Assembly: GCA_002163115.1 (NCBI GenBank)
Contig: MAAI01000028.1
Span: forward strand, 1-58,044
Length of the DNA stretch: 58,044 nt
DNA from: Methylophaga sp. 41_12_T18
Lineage (GTDB): Bacteria; Pseudomonadota; Gammaproteobacteria; Nitrosococcales; Methylophagaceae
Direction of reading: 5' to 3'
The notes below the pieces were generated by a model. It saw only the letters and a list, made by a program, of their open reading frames with translations. It searched no databases and had not been told where the DNA came from. Position numbers and translations under genes: made by a program. Within the stretch, counting starts at the first letter, position 1. The number at the start of each line of letters is the position of its first letter. Shown here piece by piece: positions 36,413 to 46,787 of the stretch.

Positions 36413-37558
36413 TTAGCCCCAGATCAACATCAACAAGCTATCAAGTAATCGACGCCACCAGCTACCTTGCTCTACTGCGTGCACGGCGATTAGCGGCTGT
36501 TTTGCAATCAGTTCATCGCCCAAACGAATCTCAACTTCACCTAATTGACTACCAAGGGCAATCGGTGCGATTAATGGTTGTTGGATATTAGTTGTTGCCA
36601 CTAACTCTTTATAACGACCTCGAGGCACGGTTACAGATAATGTTTGCTCAAGACCTAAGGCCACTTGCTTGGTTGCACCTTTCCATACTTTAGTTTCAGC
36701 TACTTGGTCCAATGCTTGATAAAGGGAATGTGTTTCAAAAAATCGGAAACCATAATTCATTAATTTTTGCGTTTCTTGAGCACGAGCATTTTCACTACGC
36801 GTGCCTAAAACAACAGAGATCAATCGCATACCACTGCGTTTTGCTGACGCAGCGAGACAGTAACCGGCTTCTTCGGTATGGCCGGTTTTTAAACCATCAA
36901 CACTCTTGTCACGCCATAACAATTTGTTACGGTTATGTTGGGTGATATTGTTATAAGTAAACTCTTTCTCGGCATACCATTTATAGTGCTCAGGAAAATC
37001 ACGAATAATAGCAGCAGATAAGGTGGCAATGTCACGTGCAGTAGTAAAGTGATTATTGCCAGGTAAACCTGTTGAGTTTTGATAATTGGTATTAAACATA
37101 CCCAATTGCTGAGCATATTGGTTCATCATTTGAGCAAAGGTTTCTTCACTTCCCGCAATATGTTCAGCTAAGGCAACAGCCGCATCATTACCTGATTGAA
37201 TAATCATGCCACGTAATAACACTTCAACTGATACTTTAGTATTAACTTCAATAAAGCTCCGCGAGCCCACCATCCGCCATGCTTTTTCACTAATTAATAC
37301 TTCATCTTCAAGCTTAATATTACCCATATGTAACTCTTGCGATACTACATAAGCCGTCATTAACTTAGTAATACTGGCTGGAGGTAAGCGTTGATCTGAA
37401 TTTTGTTCAGCGACAATACGACCACTGTCGAAATCTTGCAAAATATAAGACTTCGCAATGATAGTCGGTGCTGAAGGATTGGGGGTGACTACTGCTTGTG
37501 CATTAGTAACCAGCAATGCTAAAAATGACAAGAAGACAAAATTAATTGTTTTAAACAT
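36413..37558 (-). CDS. dacA: D-alanyl-D-alanine carboxypeptidase (PBP5/6 type)
   Basis: 381 aa. A signal peptide (about 1-22) is followed by the serine-peptidase active site S62-I-T-K65 (PPASITKLM), the SGN motif in IIQSGNDAAVALAEH and KTG in GLKTGHTEEAGYC. A beta-sandwich domain and a C-terminal amphipathic helix (WRRLLDSLLMLIWG) anchor it to the membrane from the periplasm. It removes the terminal D-alanine from pentapeptides and so limits crosslinking. It lies within the cluster between rlpA and dat. Confidence 0.96.
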   Translation of the reverse strand: MFKTINFVFLSFLALLVTNAQAVVTPNPSAPTIIAKSYILQDFDSGRIVAEQNSDQRLPPASITKLMTAYVVSQELHMGNIKLEDEVLISEKAWRMVGSRSFIEVNTKVSVEVLLRGMIIQSGNDAAVALAEHIAGSEETFAQMMNQYAQQLGMFNTNYQNSTGLPGNNHFTTARDIATLSAAIIRDFPEHYKWYAEKEFTYNNITQHNRNKLLWRDKSVDGLKTGHTEEAGYCLAASAKRSGMRLISVVLGTRSENARAQETQKLMNYGFRFFETHSLYQALDQVAETKVWKGATKQVALGLEQTLSVTVPRGRYKELVATTNIQQPLIAPIALGSQLGEVEIRLGDELIAKQPLIAVHAVEQGSWWRRLLDSLLMLIWG

Positions 37559-37580
37559 GCGTTGCTCTCAAATGATGAAA

Positions 37581-38408
37581 TTATTCAATAACGATATGGG
37601 CATCGGAAAAGCCCAGTTCAACTAGGCGTGTTGCCAATGAATCGCCATATTCTACACTGGCTAGCGGTCCAATACGGACTCGATAAATATTGCCGCCCGG
37701 TTTAACAAAAGGAACAATGCGAACCGCATCGCCAATTTGTTGTTGTACCTTTGTTTTAAGCTGTTCAGCTCTATTTTCAGTACTGAATGCACCGACTTGT
37801 AAATACATACCTACTGAGCCACGACTCAATTCTTGCGCAGGTGCGGATACAATTTTTGTCGCCGTTGCTGGTGCTTGTCCAGCGGTAATGGCCCTTACTT
37901 GTACTAAGCCAGTACCCTTGGCTACAATGCCAAGCTTAGTTGCAGCACTATATGATAAATCAATAACTCGATTCTCATGGAATGGACCACGATCGTTAAC
38001 CTTAACAATGACCTTACGACCATTATTTAAGTTCGTCACTTCAACATAACTAGGTAATGGCAATGTTTTATGAGCCGCGGTCATCGCATACATATCATAA
38101 GGTTCGCCACTCGATGTACGCCTGCCATGAAACTTGGTTCCATACCATGAGGCAATGCCTTTCTCGTTATAACCACGGCTTGAACTCAAGGTGTAATAAC
38201 GTTTACCAAATACTTCATAACTCGTTGGATTACCATATTTGCTACGTGGTTCATCACGAGGCACTGCGTCTGGAATATTGGCTACATTAGGCACTTTTGT
38301 CGGCGCACTGTCATGCTTTTCAGTGATGCTGCCACAGGCGGTTACTAACAATAACAAGGCTGTGACAATCAAATTTTTACATCTAAAACCCAACTTTTTA
38401 TTGCTCAT
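37581..38408 (-). CDS. rlpA: Septal ring lytic transglycosylase RlpA
   Basis: 275 aa lipoprotein. Lipobox LVTACGS near residue 25, a double-psi beta-barrel domain (KGIASWYGTKFHGRRTSSGEPYDMYAMTAAHKTLPLPSYVEV, VNDRGPFHENRVIDLS) with the catalytic Asp and a C-terminal SPOR domain (SVGMYLQVGAFSTENRAEQL to the end). RlpA cleaves denuded glycan strands at the septum in the outer-membrane-facing periplasm. Its start codon lies inside the last eleven bases of mltB. Confidence 0.95.
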   Translation of the reverse strand: MSNKKLGFRCKNLIVTALLLLVTACGSITEKHDSAPTKVPNVANIPDAVPRDEPRSKYGNPTSYEVFGKRYYTLSSSRGYNEKGIASWYGTKFHGRRTSSGEPYDMYAMTAAHKTLPLPSYVEVTNLNNGRKVIVKVNDRGPFHENRVIDLSYSAATKLGIVAKGTGLVQVRAITAGQAPATATKIVSAPAQELSRGSVGMYLQVGAFSTENRAEQLKTKVQQQIGDAVRIVPFVKPGGNIYRVRIGPLASVEYGDSLATRLVELGFSDAHIVIE

Positions 38409-39372
38409 ATTGCTTACTAATCTCTTCTGCTAATTGAGTCACAGCCATCGCGTACATTCTGCTGTGGTTATAACGAGTGATTGCATAAAAATTCTGTCTG
38501 GCTAACCAGTATTCTTCACCCGACTTTTGAGTCAAAGAAATCAACGCTAGCTTATCTTCACCTACTGGTAAGTTTTGCAGTGAAACACCAGCATTCTGTA
38601 GGTCTAGTCTATTAAGTGATGGTTTCAAACCTTTGGTCGCTAAATCAGCACCCTCATTGCCATCAACACTTGTTAAATGCACGATACTTTCTCCAGCGAC
38701 CCAACCATGACGCTTGAGATAATTAGCAATACTACCAATAGCATCAACAGGATTGGTCCAAATATCGCGTTTACCATCACCATCAAAATCAACCGCATAT
38801 TCACGGTAACTACTCGGCATAAATTGTCCTAAGCCCATCGCACCTGCATAAGAGCCTACAGGGGATAATCGCGACATTTTTTCTTCACGAGTAAGTAATA
38901 AAAAATGCTCTAATTCTGAACGGAAAAAAGGACTACGAGGTGGGTAACGAAATGCCAAGGTTGATAAAGCATCCACTACCCGATAGCCACCCACATTACC
39001 GCCGTAACGTGTTTCAACGCCTAAAATGGCAATTATAACTTCAGCAGGCACACCATATTTTTGTTCTGCCTCAGCTAATGTTGCCGCATGTTGTTGCCAA
39101 AACTTCACTCCGCCACTGATACGTTTATCGGTAATAAAGATATTGCGGTAGTCATACCATGGCTTACTTTTTTCAGCAGGTCGTGAAATAGCTTTTAATA
39201 TGCTTTTTTTCACTTCAACATCTGCAAACGCTTGATTTAACTCAGTGCGGTCAAAGTTGTGCTTGCTCACCATTTCATCAATGAACACAGCAAGGTCCGG
39301 TAACTCAGAGTTTGCATGAACATTGAACGTCAAAATACACATCAATGTGGCTATCAATAACGGTTTTTTCAT
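38398..39372 (-). CDS. mltB: Lytic murein transglycosylase B
   Basis: 324 aa from ATG at 39372; a longer in-frame start at 39630 lies inside rodA and is rejected. The ATG overlaps the rodA stop in ATGA, implying translational coupling. A cleavable signal (KKPLLIATLMCILTFNVHA) has no lipobox, so this is a soluble periplasmic form. The catalytic Glu120 sits in ILGVETRYGG, followed by LSPVGSYAGAMGLGQFMPSSYREYAVDFDGDGKRDIW. It cleaves glycan strands to 1,6-anhydro ends during cell-wall growth. Confidence 0.94.
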   Translation of the reverse strand: MKKPLLIATLMCILTFNVHANSELPDLAVFIDEMVSKHNFDRTELNQAFADVEVKKSILKAISRPAEKSKPWYDYRNIFITDKRISGGVKFWQQHAATLAEAEQKYGVPAEVIIAILGVETRYGGNVGGYRVVDALSTLAFRYPPRSPFFRSELEHFLLLTREEKMSRLSPVGSYAGAMGLGQFMPSSYREYAVDFDGDGKRDIWTNPVDAIGSIANYLKRHGWVAGESIVHLTSVDGNEGADLATKGLKPSLNRLDLQNAGVSLQNLPVGEDKLALISLTQKSGEEYWLARQNFYAITRYNHSRMYAMAVTQLAEEISKQYEQ

Positions 39373-40499
39373 GGTGACATCATCCTTCTGTGGGTATGAA
39401 TTGACATCAGGATACCGAAGCCAGCTAATAAGGTCACCATTGAGGTGCCTCCATAACTGATTAACGGTAATGGCACACCAACAACAGGTAATAAACCTGT
39501 CACCATCCCGACATTTACGAACACATAGACCAAGAAAGTAACAGAAATACTCCCGGCCAATAATCTTGCAAAGCTTGTTTGGGCCTGACTGGCAATAAAT
39601 AAGCCGCGACCAGCCACTAATAAATACCAAAATAACAATAAACCCACCCCTATTAAACCAAACTCTTCAGCAATAACAGCAAAAATAAAGTCAGTAGATC
39701 GTTCAGGTAAAAATTCTAAGTGTGATTGGGTACCTTCTAACCAACCCTGACCAAATATACCGCCAGAACCTATAGCAATTTTAGATTGAATAATATGATA
39801 ACCGGAGCCGAGCGGATCACTTTCGGGATTCAGAAATGTTAGCACTCGTTGCCGTTGATAAGCATGCATAAAATACCAAAGTACCGGTAATGCTGATGCA
39901 CAAACAGTGATAAAACCAATGATGATACGCCAGCGTATGCCTGATAAAAATAATACAATAAGCCCTGAACTGGCAATCAACAAAGATGTACCTAAATCAG
40001 GTTGCTTCGCAATTAAAAATGACGGCACCATAATCATTAACAAACCTACTATTAAACGGCCTGTTGTTGGCGCTATTGGCCGTTCAGCCAGATAGGCTGC
40101 GACCAATAATGGCACCGCCAACTTCATTAATTCTGAAGGTTGAAAACGAAAAAAACCTAAATCTAACCAACGTTGAGCGCCCTTGCCTTCGTGGCCAAAA
40201 GCCAGCACCGAAAACAGTAAAACAAGTCCCAGACCATATAATAAATAAGCGGCATCACGCATTCGATCTGGGTGTATTTGAGCCAAAATCATCAAGACAA
40301 AAAATGCGGTACCCATCCGGATAAGCTGCCTAATTAATAGGCCATTATCTTGACCTCCAGCGCTGTATAACACCATCAAACCCACAGCTAATAAAACTAA
40401 TAATCCAAGGAGTAATAAAGCGTCGAGATGAATACGACTTAAGAACCCCGTCAAGCCAAAACTTTTTGACTGCTGACGCTCATTAAGCAAACTACTCAT
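39369..40499 (-). CDS. rodA: Rod-shape SEDS glycosyltransferase RodA
   Basis: 376 aa with about ten membrane helices. SEDS hallmarks are GKGAQRWLDLGFFRFQPSELMKLAVPLLVAAY, KQPDLGTSLLI, GSGGIFGQGWLEGTQSHLEFLPERSTDFIFAVIAEEFGLIG and LPLISYGGTSM. RodA polymerises glycan from lipid II during side-wall growth and works with PBP2. It overlaps the mrdA stop by eight bases and the mltB start by four. Confidence 0.97.
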   Translation of the reverse strand: MSSLLNERQQSKSFGLTGFLSRIHLDALLLLGLLVLLAVGLMVLYSAGGQDNGLLIRQLIRMGTAFFVLMILAQIHPDRMRDAAYLLYGLGLVLLFSVLAFGHEGKGAQRWLDLGFFRFQPSELMKLAVPLLVAAYLAERPIAPTTGRLIVGLLMIMVPSFLIAKQPDLGTSLLIASSGLIVLFLSGIRWRIIIGFITVCASALPVLWYFMHAYQRQRVLTFLNPESDPLGSGYHIIQSKIAIGSGGIFGQGWLEGTQSHLEFLPERSTDFIFAVIAEEFGLIGVGLLLFWYLLVAGRGLFIASQAQTSFARLLAGSISVTFLVYVFVNVGMVTGLLPVVGVPLPLISYGGTSMVTLLAGFGILMSIHTHRRMMSP

Positions 40500-42345
40500 T
40501 TTCTGTTATTCCAAAATATTGATTGATCATTTTACGAGCAATGGGAGCAGCTTTTTTACTACCACTACCGCCATTTTCAACAACAACTGCCACCACTATT
40601 TCAGGGTTTTCTGCCGGTGCAAAAGCGATAAATAAAGCATGGTCATGTAATTTCCTGGCTAAGGTAGCGGCATCATACTTTTCATCTTGCTTGATAGTAA
40701 ATACCTGTGCAGTACCTGTTTTCCCCGCCATTTTAAAAGGTAATCCTTGGCCAACATGTCGGGCCGTGCCACGGCGACCATGAGTCACCTCAACCATGGC
40801 ATCAATCACTGTTTCCCAATGCTGACTATCTTCCATAGGCAAGCTGTCTGCCGTTTCTGCCAAGTGTAACTGCACTTCTTCTTGGCCTGCTTTACGTTTT
40901 GCGCGCACAGCTTGTGGTGTCATACTAACGCCACGCATAGCTAGCGTTGCAGTGGCATGGGCTAATTGAATCGGTGTGGTTTGATTAAAACCTTGGCCGA
41001 TACCCGAAATTAATGTTTCTCCGGGATACCATGCTTGATTGCGCCGATCTCGTTTCCACTGTCTTGATGGTGATAAACCTCGACTTTCACTGGGTAAATC
41101 AATTTCAGTTCGCTGACCAAAGCCAAATAAATCTAAAAAGTTATGCATGCGATCTATGCCTAAAGTATTAGCAAGATCATAAAAATAAACATCGCATGAT
41201 TGTGCAATCGAGTTTTTCAAGTCGACATGACCATGGCCATGCTTTTTCCAACAACGATAGCGGTGGTCTTGTCCCGGCAAGGTGTACCAGCCAGGACAAA
41301 AGCTTTCAGAATGCTCGGTAATAACACCTAACTCGAGTCCTGCTAGTGCAACAAACGGTTTTAACGTTGAGCCTGGTGGATAATGGCCTCGTAATGCCCG
41401 ATCAAATAACGGACGATCAAGTGAGTCACGCAATACAGCATATTTTTTTCTGCTAATGCCCGTTACAAAATCATTAGGATCAAAATCAGGTTTACTGACC
41501 ATGGCTAATAAGCCACCGGTTCTAGGATCAAGGGCAATAACAGAGCCGTTATAATCACCAAGAGCATCAGCCGCAACGCGTTGCAAGTTAATGTCTAAGT
41601 GCAAAAACAGATCGTCACCCGCCAGTGACGCAACAGTGTGCAATTCTCTAACCACTCGACCTTGCACATTGGTTTCTACTTTCTGATGGCCTACCCTGCC
41701 ATGCAAGATGGTTTCATATTCTTTCTCAACCCCTGTTTTACCAATTTGCAGGGTGCCTTTGTAATTTAATTCATCGATTATTTTTTGATCACGCTCATTA
41801 ATTCGACCAACGTAACCCACCGTATGAGCAAATAAATTGCCATGCGGGTAGTGACGAATTAAACGGCCAACGACATCTACGCCGGTATAGCGATGACGGT
41901 TAACAGACAATACCGCCACTTCTTTTTCGGTCAATCTCTGACGAATAACAACAGGATTAAATCGCCGATGCCTTTTAATCTGTTGTTTTAATTCAATCAA
42001 CTCATCTTCAGGTATAGCAAGTAAGTCACCGATGCCTAATAAAGTTTCATCAAGATCACCGACTTTCTCAGGAATCAACTCTAAACTAAAAGTAGGAATA
42101 TTTTCAGCCAGCACTACGCCATTACGATCAAAAATCAAGCCTCGCTGGGGCGGTAAAGCTTCAATATCTACTCGGTTTCTATCTGATAGAGAATCAAAGT
42201 GTTCGTATTCAACCACCTGCAATACGACTAAGCGAACCATCACTACCGTAAACAAAAGCACGGCAAATAGTGCCGCGAAAATTAAGCGATCGTTAACTAA
42301 GCGACTTTCACGAAAATGATCAGTCAGCGCTATCCGTGATGCCAT
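40492..42345 (-). CDS. mrdA: Penicillin-binding protein 2
   Basis: 617 aa. One N-terminal membrane helix (about 19-42), a pedestal domain beginning RNRVDIEALPPQRGLIFDRNGVVLAEN, and a transpeptidase domain with the acyl-serine motif PPGSTLKPF (Ser326, Lys329), the SQSCD motif and KTGTAQ near 540. It crosslinks peptidoglycan synthesised by RodA in the elongasome. In many gammaproteobacteria mrdA follows rlmH; here it directly follows mreD (11-base gap), merging two clusters. Confidence 0.96.
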   Translation of the reverse strand: MASRIALTDHFRESRLVNDRLIFAALFAVLLFTVVMVRLVVLQVVEYEHFDSLSDRNRVDIEALPPQRGLIFDRNGVVLAENIPTFSLELIPEKVGDLDETLLGIGDLLAIPEDELIELKQQIKRHRRFNPVVIRQRLTEKEVAVLSVNRHRYTGVDVVGRLIRHYPHGNLFAHTVGYVGRINERDQKIIDELNYKGTLQIGKTGVEKEYETILHGRVGHQKVETNVQGRVVRELHTVASLAGDDLFLHLDINLQRVAADALGDYNGSVIALDPRTGGLLAMVSKPDFDPNDFVTGISRKKYAVLRDSLDRPLFDRALRGHYPPGSTLKPFVALAGLELGVITEHSESFCPGWYTLPGQDHRYRCWKKHGHGHVDLKNSIAQSCDVYFYDLANTLGIDRMHNFLDLFGFGQRTEIDLPSESRGLSPSRQWKRDRRNQAWYPGETLISGIGQGFNQTTPIQLAHATATLAMRGVSMTPQAVRAKRKAGQEEVQLHLAETADSLPMEDSQHWETVIDAMVEVTHGRRGTARHVGQGLPFKMAGKTGTAQVFTIKQDEKYDAATLARKLHDHALFIAFAPAENPEIVVAVVVENGGSGSKKAAPIARKMINQYFGITENE

Positions 42346-42356
42346 TTATTAATCGC

Positions 42357-42836
42357 TCAACTAATGTGGAAAGAGCGTCTGACACTACGCAATAGTGCAT
42401 AGTTCAGTGGCCAAACAATCATACTGCTAATTGCTGGTAACCATAAATACCAATTTACAATCTGCGGCGAAACTAATACTGCAACAATATGCACGATCAA
42501 TACTAACGATAATATAATTAACGCTTGTTGCCATACTGGAAATTGACGTAATTGCAGGTGAAAACGTGCCGTTAAATAAATCACTAAGGCATAAGAAAAA
42601 GCGGTTACGCCTAAATAACTGCCCATCATAATATCGACCAAAATGCCCACTAGCCAAGCATAGCCAACACTGACCTTGCGCGGTAACGCCATCACCCAGT
42701 ACATCAATACTAATAAAACAAATTCTGGACGGAACAAACGGAGAGATTCGGGCAACGGTAAAATCATTAGAATCATTGCAATCACAATTGTTACAGCGAT
42801 AATTCCACCGCCGGATGAAGATTGTGTTGATGTCAT
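42357..42836 (-). CDS. mreD: Rod-shape protein MreD
   Basis: 159 aa with about five membrane helices. Characteristic segments are LPLPESLRLFRPEFVLLVLMYWVMALPRKVSVGYAWLVGILVDIMMGSYLGVTAFSYAL and the closing IVWPLNYALLRSVRR. It is the inner-membrane partner that connects MreC to PBP2-RodA. Its ATG overlaps the mreC stop codon by four bases, so translation is probably coupled. Confidence 0.93.
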   Translation of the reverse strand: MTSTQSSSGGGIIAVTIVIAMILMILPLPESLRLFRPEFVLLVLMYWVMALPRKVSVGYAWLVGILVDIMMGSYLGVTAFSYALVIYLTARFHLQLRQFPVWQQALIILSLVLIVHIVAVLVSPQIVNWYLWLPAISSMIVWPLNYALLRSVRRSFHIS

Positions 42837-43705
42837 TGCCCTGTCTCCTGAACTAAACGCTCTTCCGCCTGCTGCTCAGCTACTTCAGTTGGTAATACCA
42901 ACAAGACTTCCCGACTCGAATCAAGTTTCGCTGCGGGTAAGACAGTGACTTCAGCAAATGCTTTACCTTGTGGTAAGTTAATTGAACTCACCGTGCCCAC
43001 CGGATAGCCAGCAGGAAATCGGCCACCTAATCCTGATGTCACTAATAAATCACCTTCACGGATATCCGCATTATGGGGCAAATGTTCTAACTGTAAAACC
43101 CCGCCCAAACCACGGCCGGTTGCCACTGCGCGTAGGCCATTACGATTTATTTGTACCGGAATAGCATGGCCCGGATCAGTCAATAACACTACGCGACTAG
43201 AAAATGGCGTAACTTCCGTTACTTGACCCATTACCCCGGTTGCATCTAAGACCGGTTGACCTTCAAACACCCCAGAACGCTTGCCTTTATCAATCACTAC
43301 TTGCTGAGAGAACGGATCTAAATCAATCATCAACAGCTCAGCAACCACCACTCGCTCTTGCAACCGAAACGATGAACCTAATAATTTACGCAAGCGCATA
43401 TTTTCACGTTCTAATGCTTGTAACTTTTGAATACGGACACTATTCAACAAATTAACTGCCGTTAATTGGGAATTTTGCTCTTGTAACTGTTGTCGGTTTT
43501 GGAAATATTCTTGAAACCAATGCGACATATCGCTAGGAATAGCGGCGACAGTTTGGATGGGATAGACCACTGTCGACAGCACTGTTCGTGCTGAAGAAAA
43601 ATAATTCAACCGAGAATCCAGCACAAACAAAATTAATGATGCTACTACCGCAAATAACATGCGCGTATTAAGGGATGGATGATGGGTAAATAATGATTTA
43701 ATAAT
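42833..43705 (-). CDS. mreC: Rod-shape protein MreC, apparent ATT start
   Basis: The first ATG is at 43660 (275 aa), but the fifteen codons before it, open back to a TAG at 43708-43706, encode IIKSLFTHHPSLNTR. This matches the conserved MreC N-terminus (MIKPLF-x-x-GPSL-x-x-R type). The only near-cognate start at the right place is ATT at 43705; AGG with a six-base spacer precedes it. Using it gives 290 aa with a cytoplasmic N-tail, a membrane helix (LFAVVASLILFVL), a coiled coil (about 75-110) and the periplasmic beta domains (DPGHAIPVQINRNGLRAVATGRG). MreC links MreB to PBP2. Seen: the open frame and motif match. Inferred: ATT initiation. The shorter ATG form would lack the conserved tail. 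Confidence 0.8.
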   Translation of the reverse strand: MIKSLFTHHPSLNTRMLFAVVASLILFVLDSRLNYFSSARTVLSTVVYPIQTVAAIPSDMSHWFQEYFQNRQQLQEQNSQLTAVNLLNSVRIQKLQALERENMRLRKLLGSSFRLQERVVVAELLMIDLDPFSQQVVIDKGKRSGVFEGQPVLDATGVMGQVTEVTPFSSRVVLLTDPGHAIPVQINRNGLRAVATGRGLGGVLQLEHLPHNADIREGDLLVTSGLGGRFPAGYPVGTVSSINLPQGKAFAEVTVLPAAKLDSSREVLLVLPTEVAEQQAEERLVQETGQ

Positions 43706-43712
43706 CTAAAGC

Positions 43713-43760
43713 CTAAAAACAAAAAGACCTCTGCAGTGTGTTACCAACTGCAAAGGTCTT
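43713..43760 (-). terminator. Intrinsic-terminator-like hairpin between mreB and mreC
   Basis: On the minus strand, 18 bases after the mreB stop, AAGACCTTTGCAGT pairs with ACTGCAGAGGTCTT (one G-U pair, nine-base loop) and is followed by UUUUUGUUUUU. The mreC ribosome-binding AGG begins immediately after the U-run. It should reduce transcription of mreCD and everything downstream relative to mreB. Confidence 0.8.
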
Positions 43761-43778
43761 AATTAACATAATCAACAC

Positions 43779-44840
<1,062 letters not shown>

Positions 44841-44945
44841 TCAAATATGTAAAATGAGTACTTTATCAATGCACTGGGCTGTTGAGCAAGCGATGAATCA
44901 TTTAAACTGCTCACTTTGTACAAAAAAATAACTACTGGAACTTCG

Positions 44946-45233
44946 ATGAGTTTAGATAAAACCGATGTAGAAAAAATTGCGCACTTGGCGCGTTTAGCAA
45001 TAGATGAAGCCGATATTCCTGACTATGCGCGGGATTTAAACAGTATTTTTGGCCTAGTCGAACAACTGAGTGAAGCTGACACAAGTGACATTACGCCGAT
45101 GGCTCACCCACTTGATGCAAACCAACGTTTACGCGCAGATGTAGTCACAGAAGTAGATCAGCGCGAAACATTTCAAGCAATTGCACCGAAAACTGAAGCT
45201 GGCGTTTATCTCGTCCCACAAGTTATCGAATAA
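44946..45233 (+). CDS. gatC: Aspartyl/glutamyl-tRNA amidotransferase subunit C
   Basis: 95 aa from ATG at 44946; a start ten codons earlier would add a non-homologous extension. GatC features are [57 protein letters not shown] and the final [15 protein letters not shown]. It stabilises the GatA-GatB complex that converts Glu-tRNA(Gln) or Asp-tRNA(Asn). It lies 24 bases before gatA and is divergent from mreB. Confidence 0.94.
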   Translation: MSLDKTDVEKIAHLARLAIDEADIPDYARDLNSIFGLVEQLSEADTSDITPMAHPLDANQRLRADVVTEVDQRETFQAIAPKTEAGVYLVPQVIE

Positions 45234-45257
45234 CACATCGAAAGACAGGCTAATCAC

Positions 45258-46712
45258 ATGCATAACAAAACACTCTCGGAACTTTCAGCATCTCTGCACA
45301 ATGGTGACATCAGCAGTGTTGAATTAACTCAACATTATTTAGACCGCATCAACAAACACAATGGTGAAGTCAATGCGTTCATTACCGTCACCGAAGAAAA
45401 AGCGTTAGAACAAGCAAAAGCGGCTGATCAACAGTTACAACAAAAAACGGCTGGCTCGCTAACTGGCATTCCTTTGGCGCACAAAGACATTTTTTGTACT
45501 GAAGGTGTCCGCACCAGTTGTGCATCTAAAATGCTTGATAACTTTATCGCACCGTATAACGCAACTGTCGTTGAAAAAATCAATGATGCAGGCATGGTCA
45601 CATTGGGTAAAACCAATATGGATGAATTCGCGATGGGTTCATCAAACGAAACCAGTTTCTATGGTCCAGTAAAAAACCCTTGGGATACCAATCGTGTACC
45701 TGGTGGTTCATCGGGTGGTTCAGCTGCAGCTGTTGCCGCTAAACTTGCCCCAATTGCAACCGGTACTGATACCGGTGGTTCAATCCGCCAACCGGCATCA
45801 TTATGTAACCTGACTGGTTTAAAGCCTACTTATGGTCGTATTTCTCGCTACGGCATGATTGCTTTTGCATCTAGCTTAGATCAAGCCGGGCCAATGGCTA
45901 ACAACGCTGAAGATGCAGCAATGCTACTCAATGCTATGGCTGGGTTTGATCAGCGTGATTCAACTAGTGTTGAGCGTGATGTGCCTGACTACACTGCCAA
46001 CCTTAATGATTCATTAGAAGGCTTAAAAATTGGCTTACCTAAAGAATTCTTTGATAAAGGATTAGATTCAGATGTAGAAGCGACTATAGAAGCCGCTATC
46101 AAAACTTATGAATCGCTTGGCGCAACCATCAAAGAAATCACCTTACCTAATACGGGCTTATCGGTGCCGACTTATTATGTAGTTGCTCCTGCAGAATGTT
46201 CATCGAATCTATCTCGGATGGATGGGGTTCGTTTTGGTCATCGTTGTGAGGCCCCAAAAGATCTAACCGACTTATATGAACGTTCACGTGGTGAAGGTTT
46301 CGGTGCAGAAGTTAAACGCCGCATCATGACTGGTGCTTATGCTTTATCAGCAGGTTACTACGATGCTTATTACTTAAAAGCACAACAATGCCGTCGTTTA
46401 ATTAGCAATGACTTCCAACAAGCATTTAATGATGTTGATGTCATCATGGGGCCAACAGCTCCGACAACTGCATTTAATCTAGGTGACAAGACGGATGATC
46501 CGGTTGCTATGTACCTTGCTGATATCTACACCATCAGTACTAACCTAGCGGGTTTGCCGGGTATGTCTATCCCAGCAGGTTTTGTGAAGGGTCTACCAGT
46601 AGGTCTGCAACTTATTGGTAATTATTTTGATGAGGCACGTTTGTTAAACATTGCTAATCGCTACCAACAAACCACCGATTGGCACAAACAAACACCTGCA
46701 GCATTTAAATAA
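45258..46712 (+). CDS. gatA: Aspartyl/glutamyl-tRNA amidotransferase subunit A
   Basis: 484 aa amidase-signature enzyme. The catalytic triad is visible as Lys76 (PLAHKDIFC), Ser151 ([10 protein letters not shown]) and Ser175 ([13 protein letters not shown]), each three residues before the corresponding GatA residue in Staphylococcus. The C-terminus ([32 protein letters not shown]) is also family-typical. It hydrolyses glutamine and delivers ammonia to GatB. gatB usually follows but is absent here; the next gene is an acetolactate synthase. Confidence 0.96.
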   Translation: MHNKTLSELSASLHNGDISSVELTQHYLDRINKHNGEVNAFITVTEEKALEQAKAADQQLQQKTAGSLTGIPLAHKDIFCTEGVRTSCASKMLDNFIAPYNATVVEKINDAGMVTLGKTNMDEFAMGSSNETSFYGPVKNPWDTNRVPGGSSGGSAAAVAAKLAPIATGTDTGGSIRQPASLCNLTGLKPTYGRISRYGMIAFASSLDQAGPMANNAEDAAMLLNAMAGFDQRDSTSVERDVPDYTANLNDSLEGLKIGLPKEFFDKGLDSDVEATIEAAIKTYESLGATIKEITLPNTGLSVPTYYVVAPAECSSNLSRMDGVRFGHRCEAPKDLTDLYERSRGEGFGAEVKRRIMTGAYALSAGYYDAYYLKAQQCRRLISNDFQQAFNDVDVIMGPTAPTTAFNLGDKTDDPVAMYLADIYTISTNLAGLPGMSIPAGFVKGLPVGLQLIGNYFDEARLLNIANRYQQTTDWHKQTPAAFK

Positions 46713-46787
46713 TCACCATGATTATTGTGTGGCACTAAAGTTATTTCTGAGTGCCACATTTTTAAATGTAGTTAAGAGGGTTAAGTT

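Noticed and set aside
39373..39630. Longer mltB start inside rodA
   Set aside because: The extra 86 residues are a frame shadow of rodA; the accepted start has a signal peptide and an ATGA overlap.
42427..42657. Second minus-strand frame inside mreD
   Set aside because: Out of frame with mreD, whose own frame is clearly coding with membrane helices and coupled overlaps.
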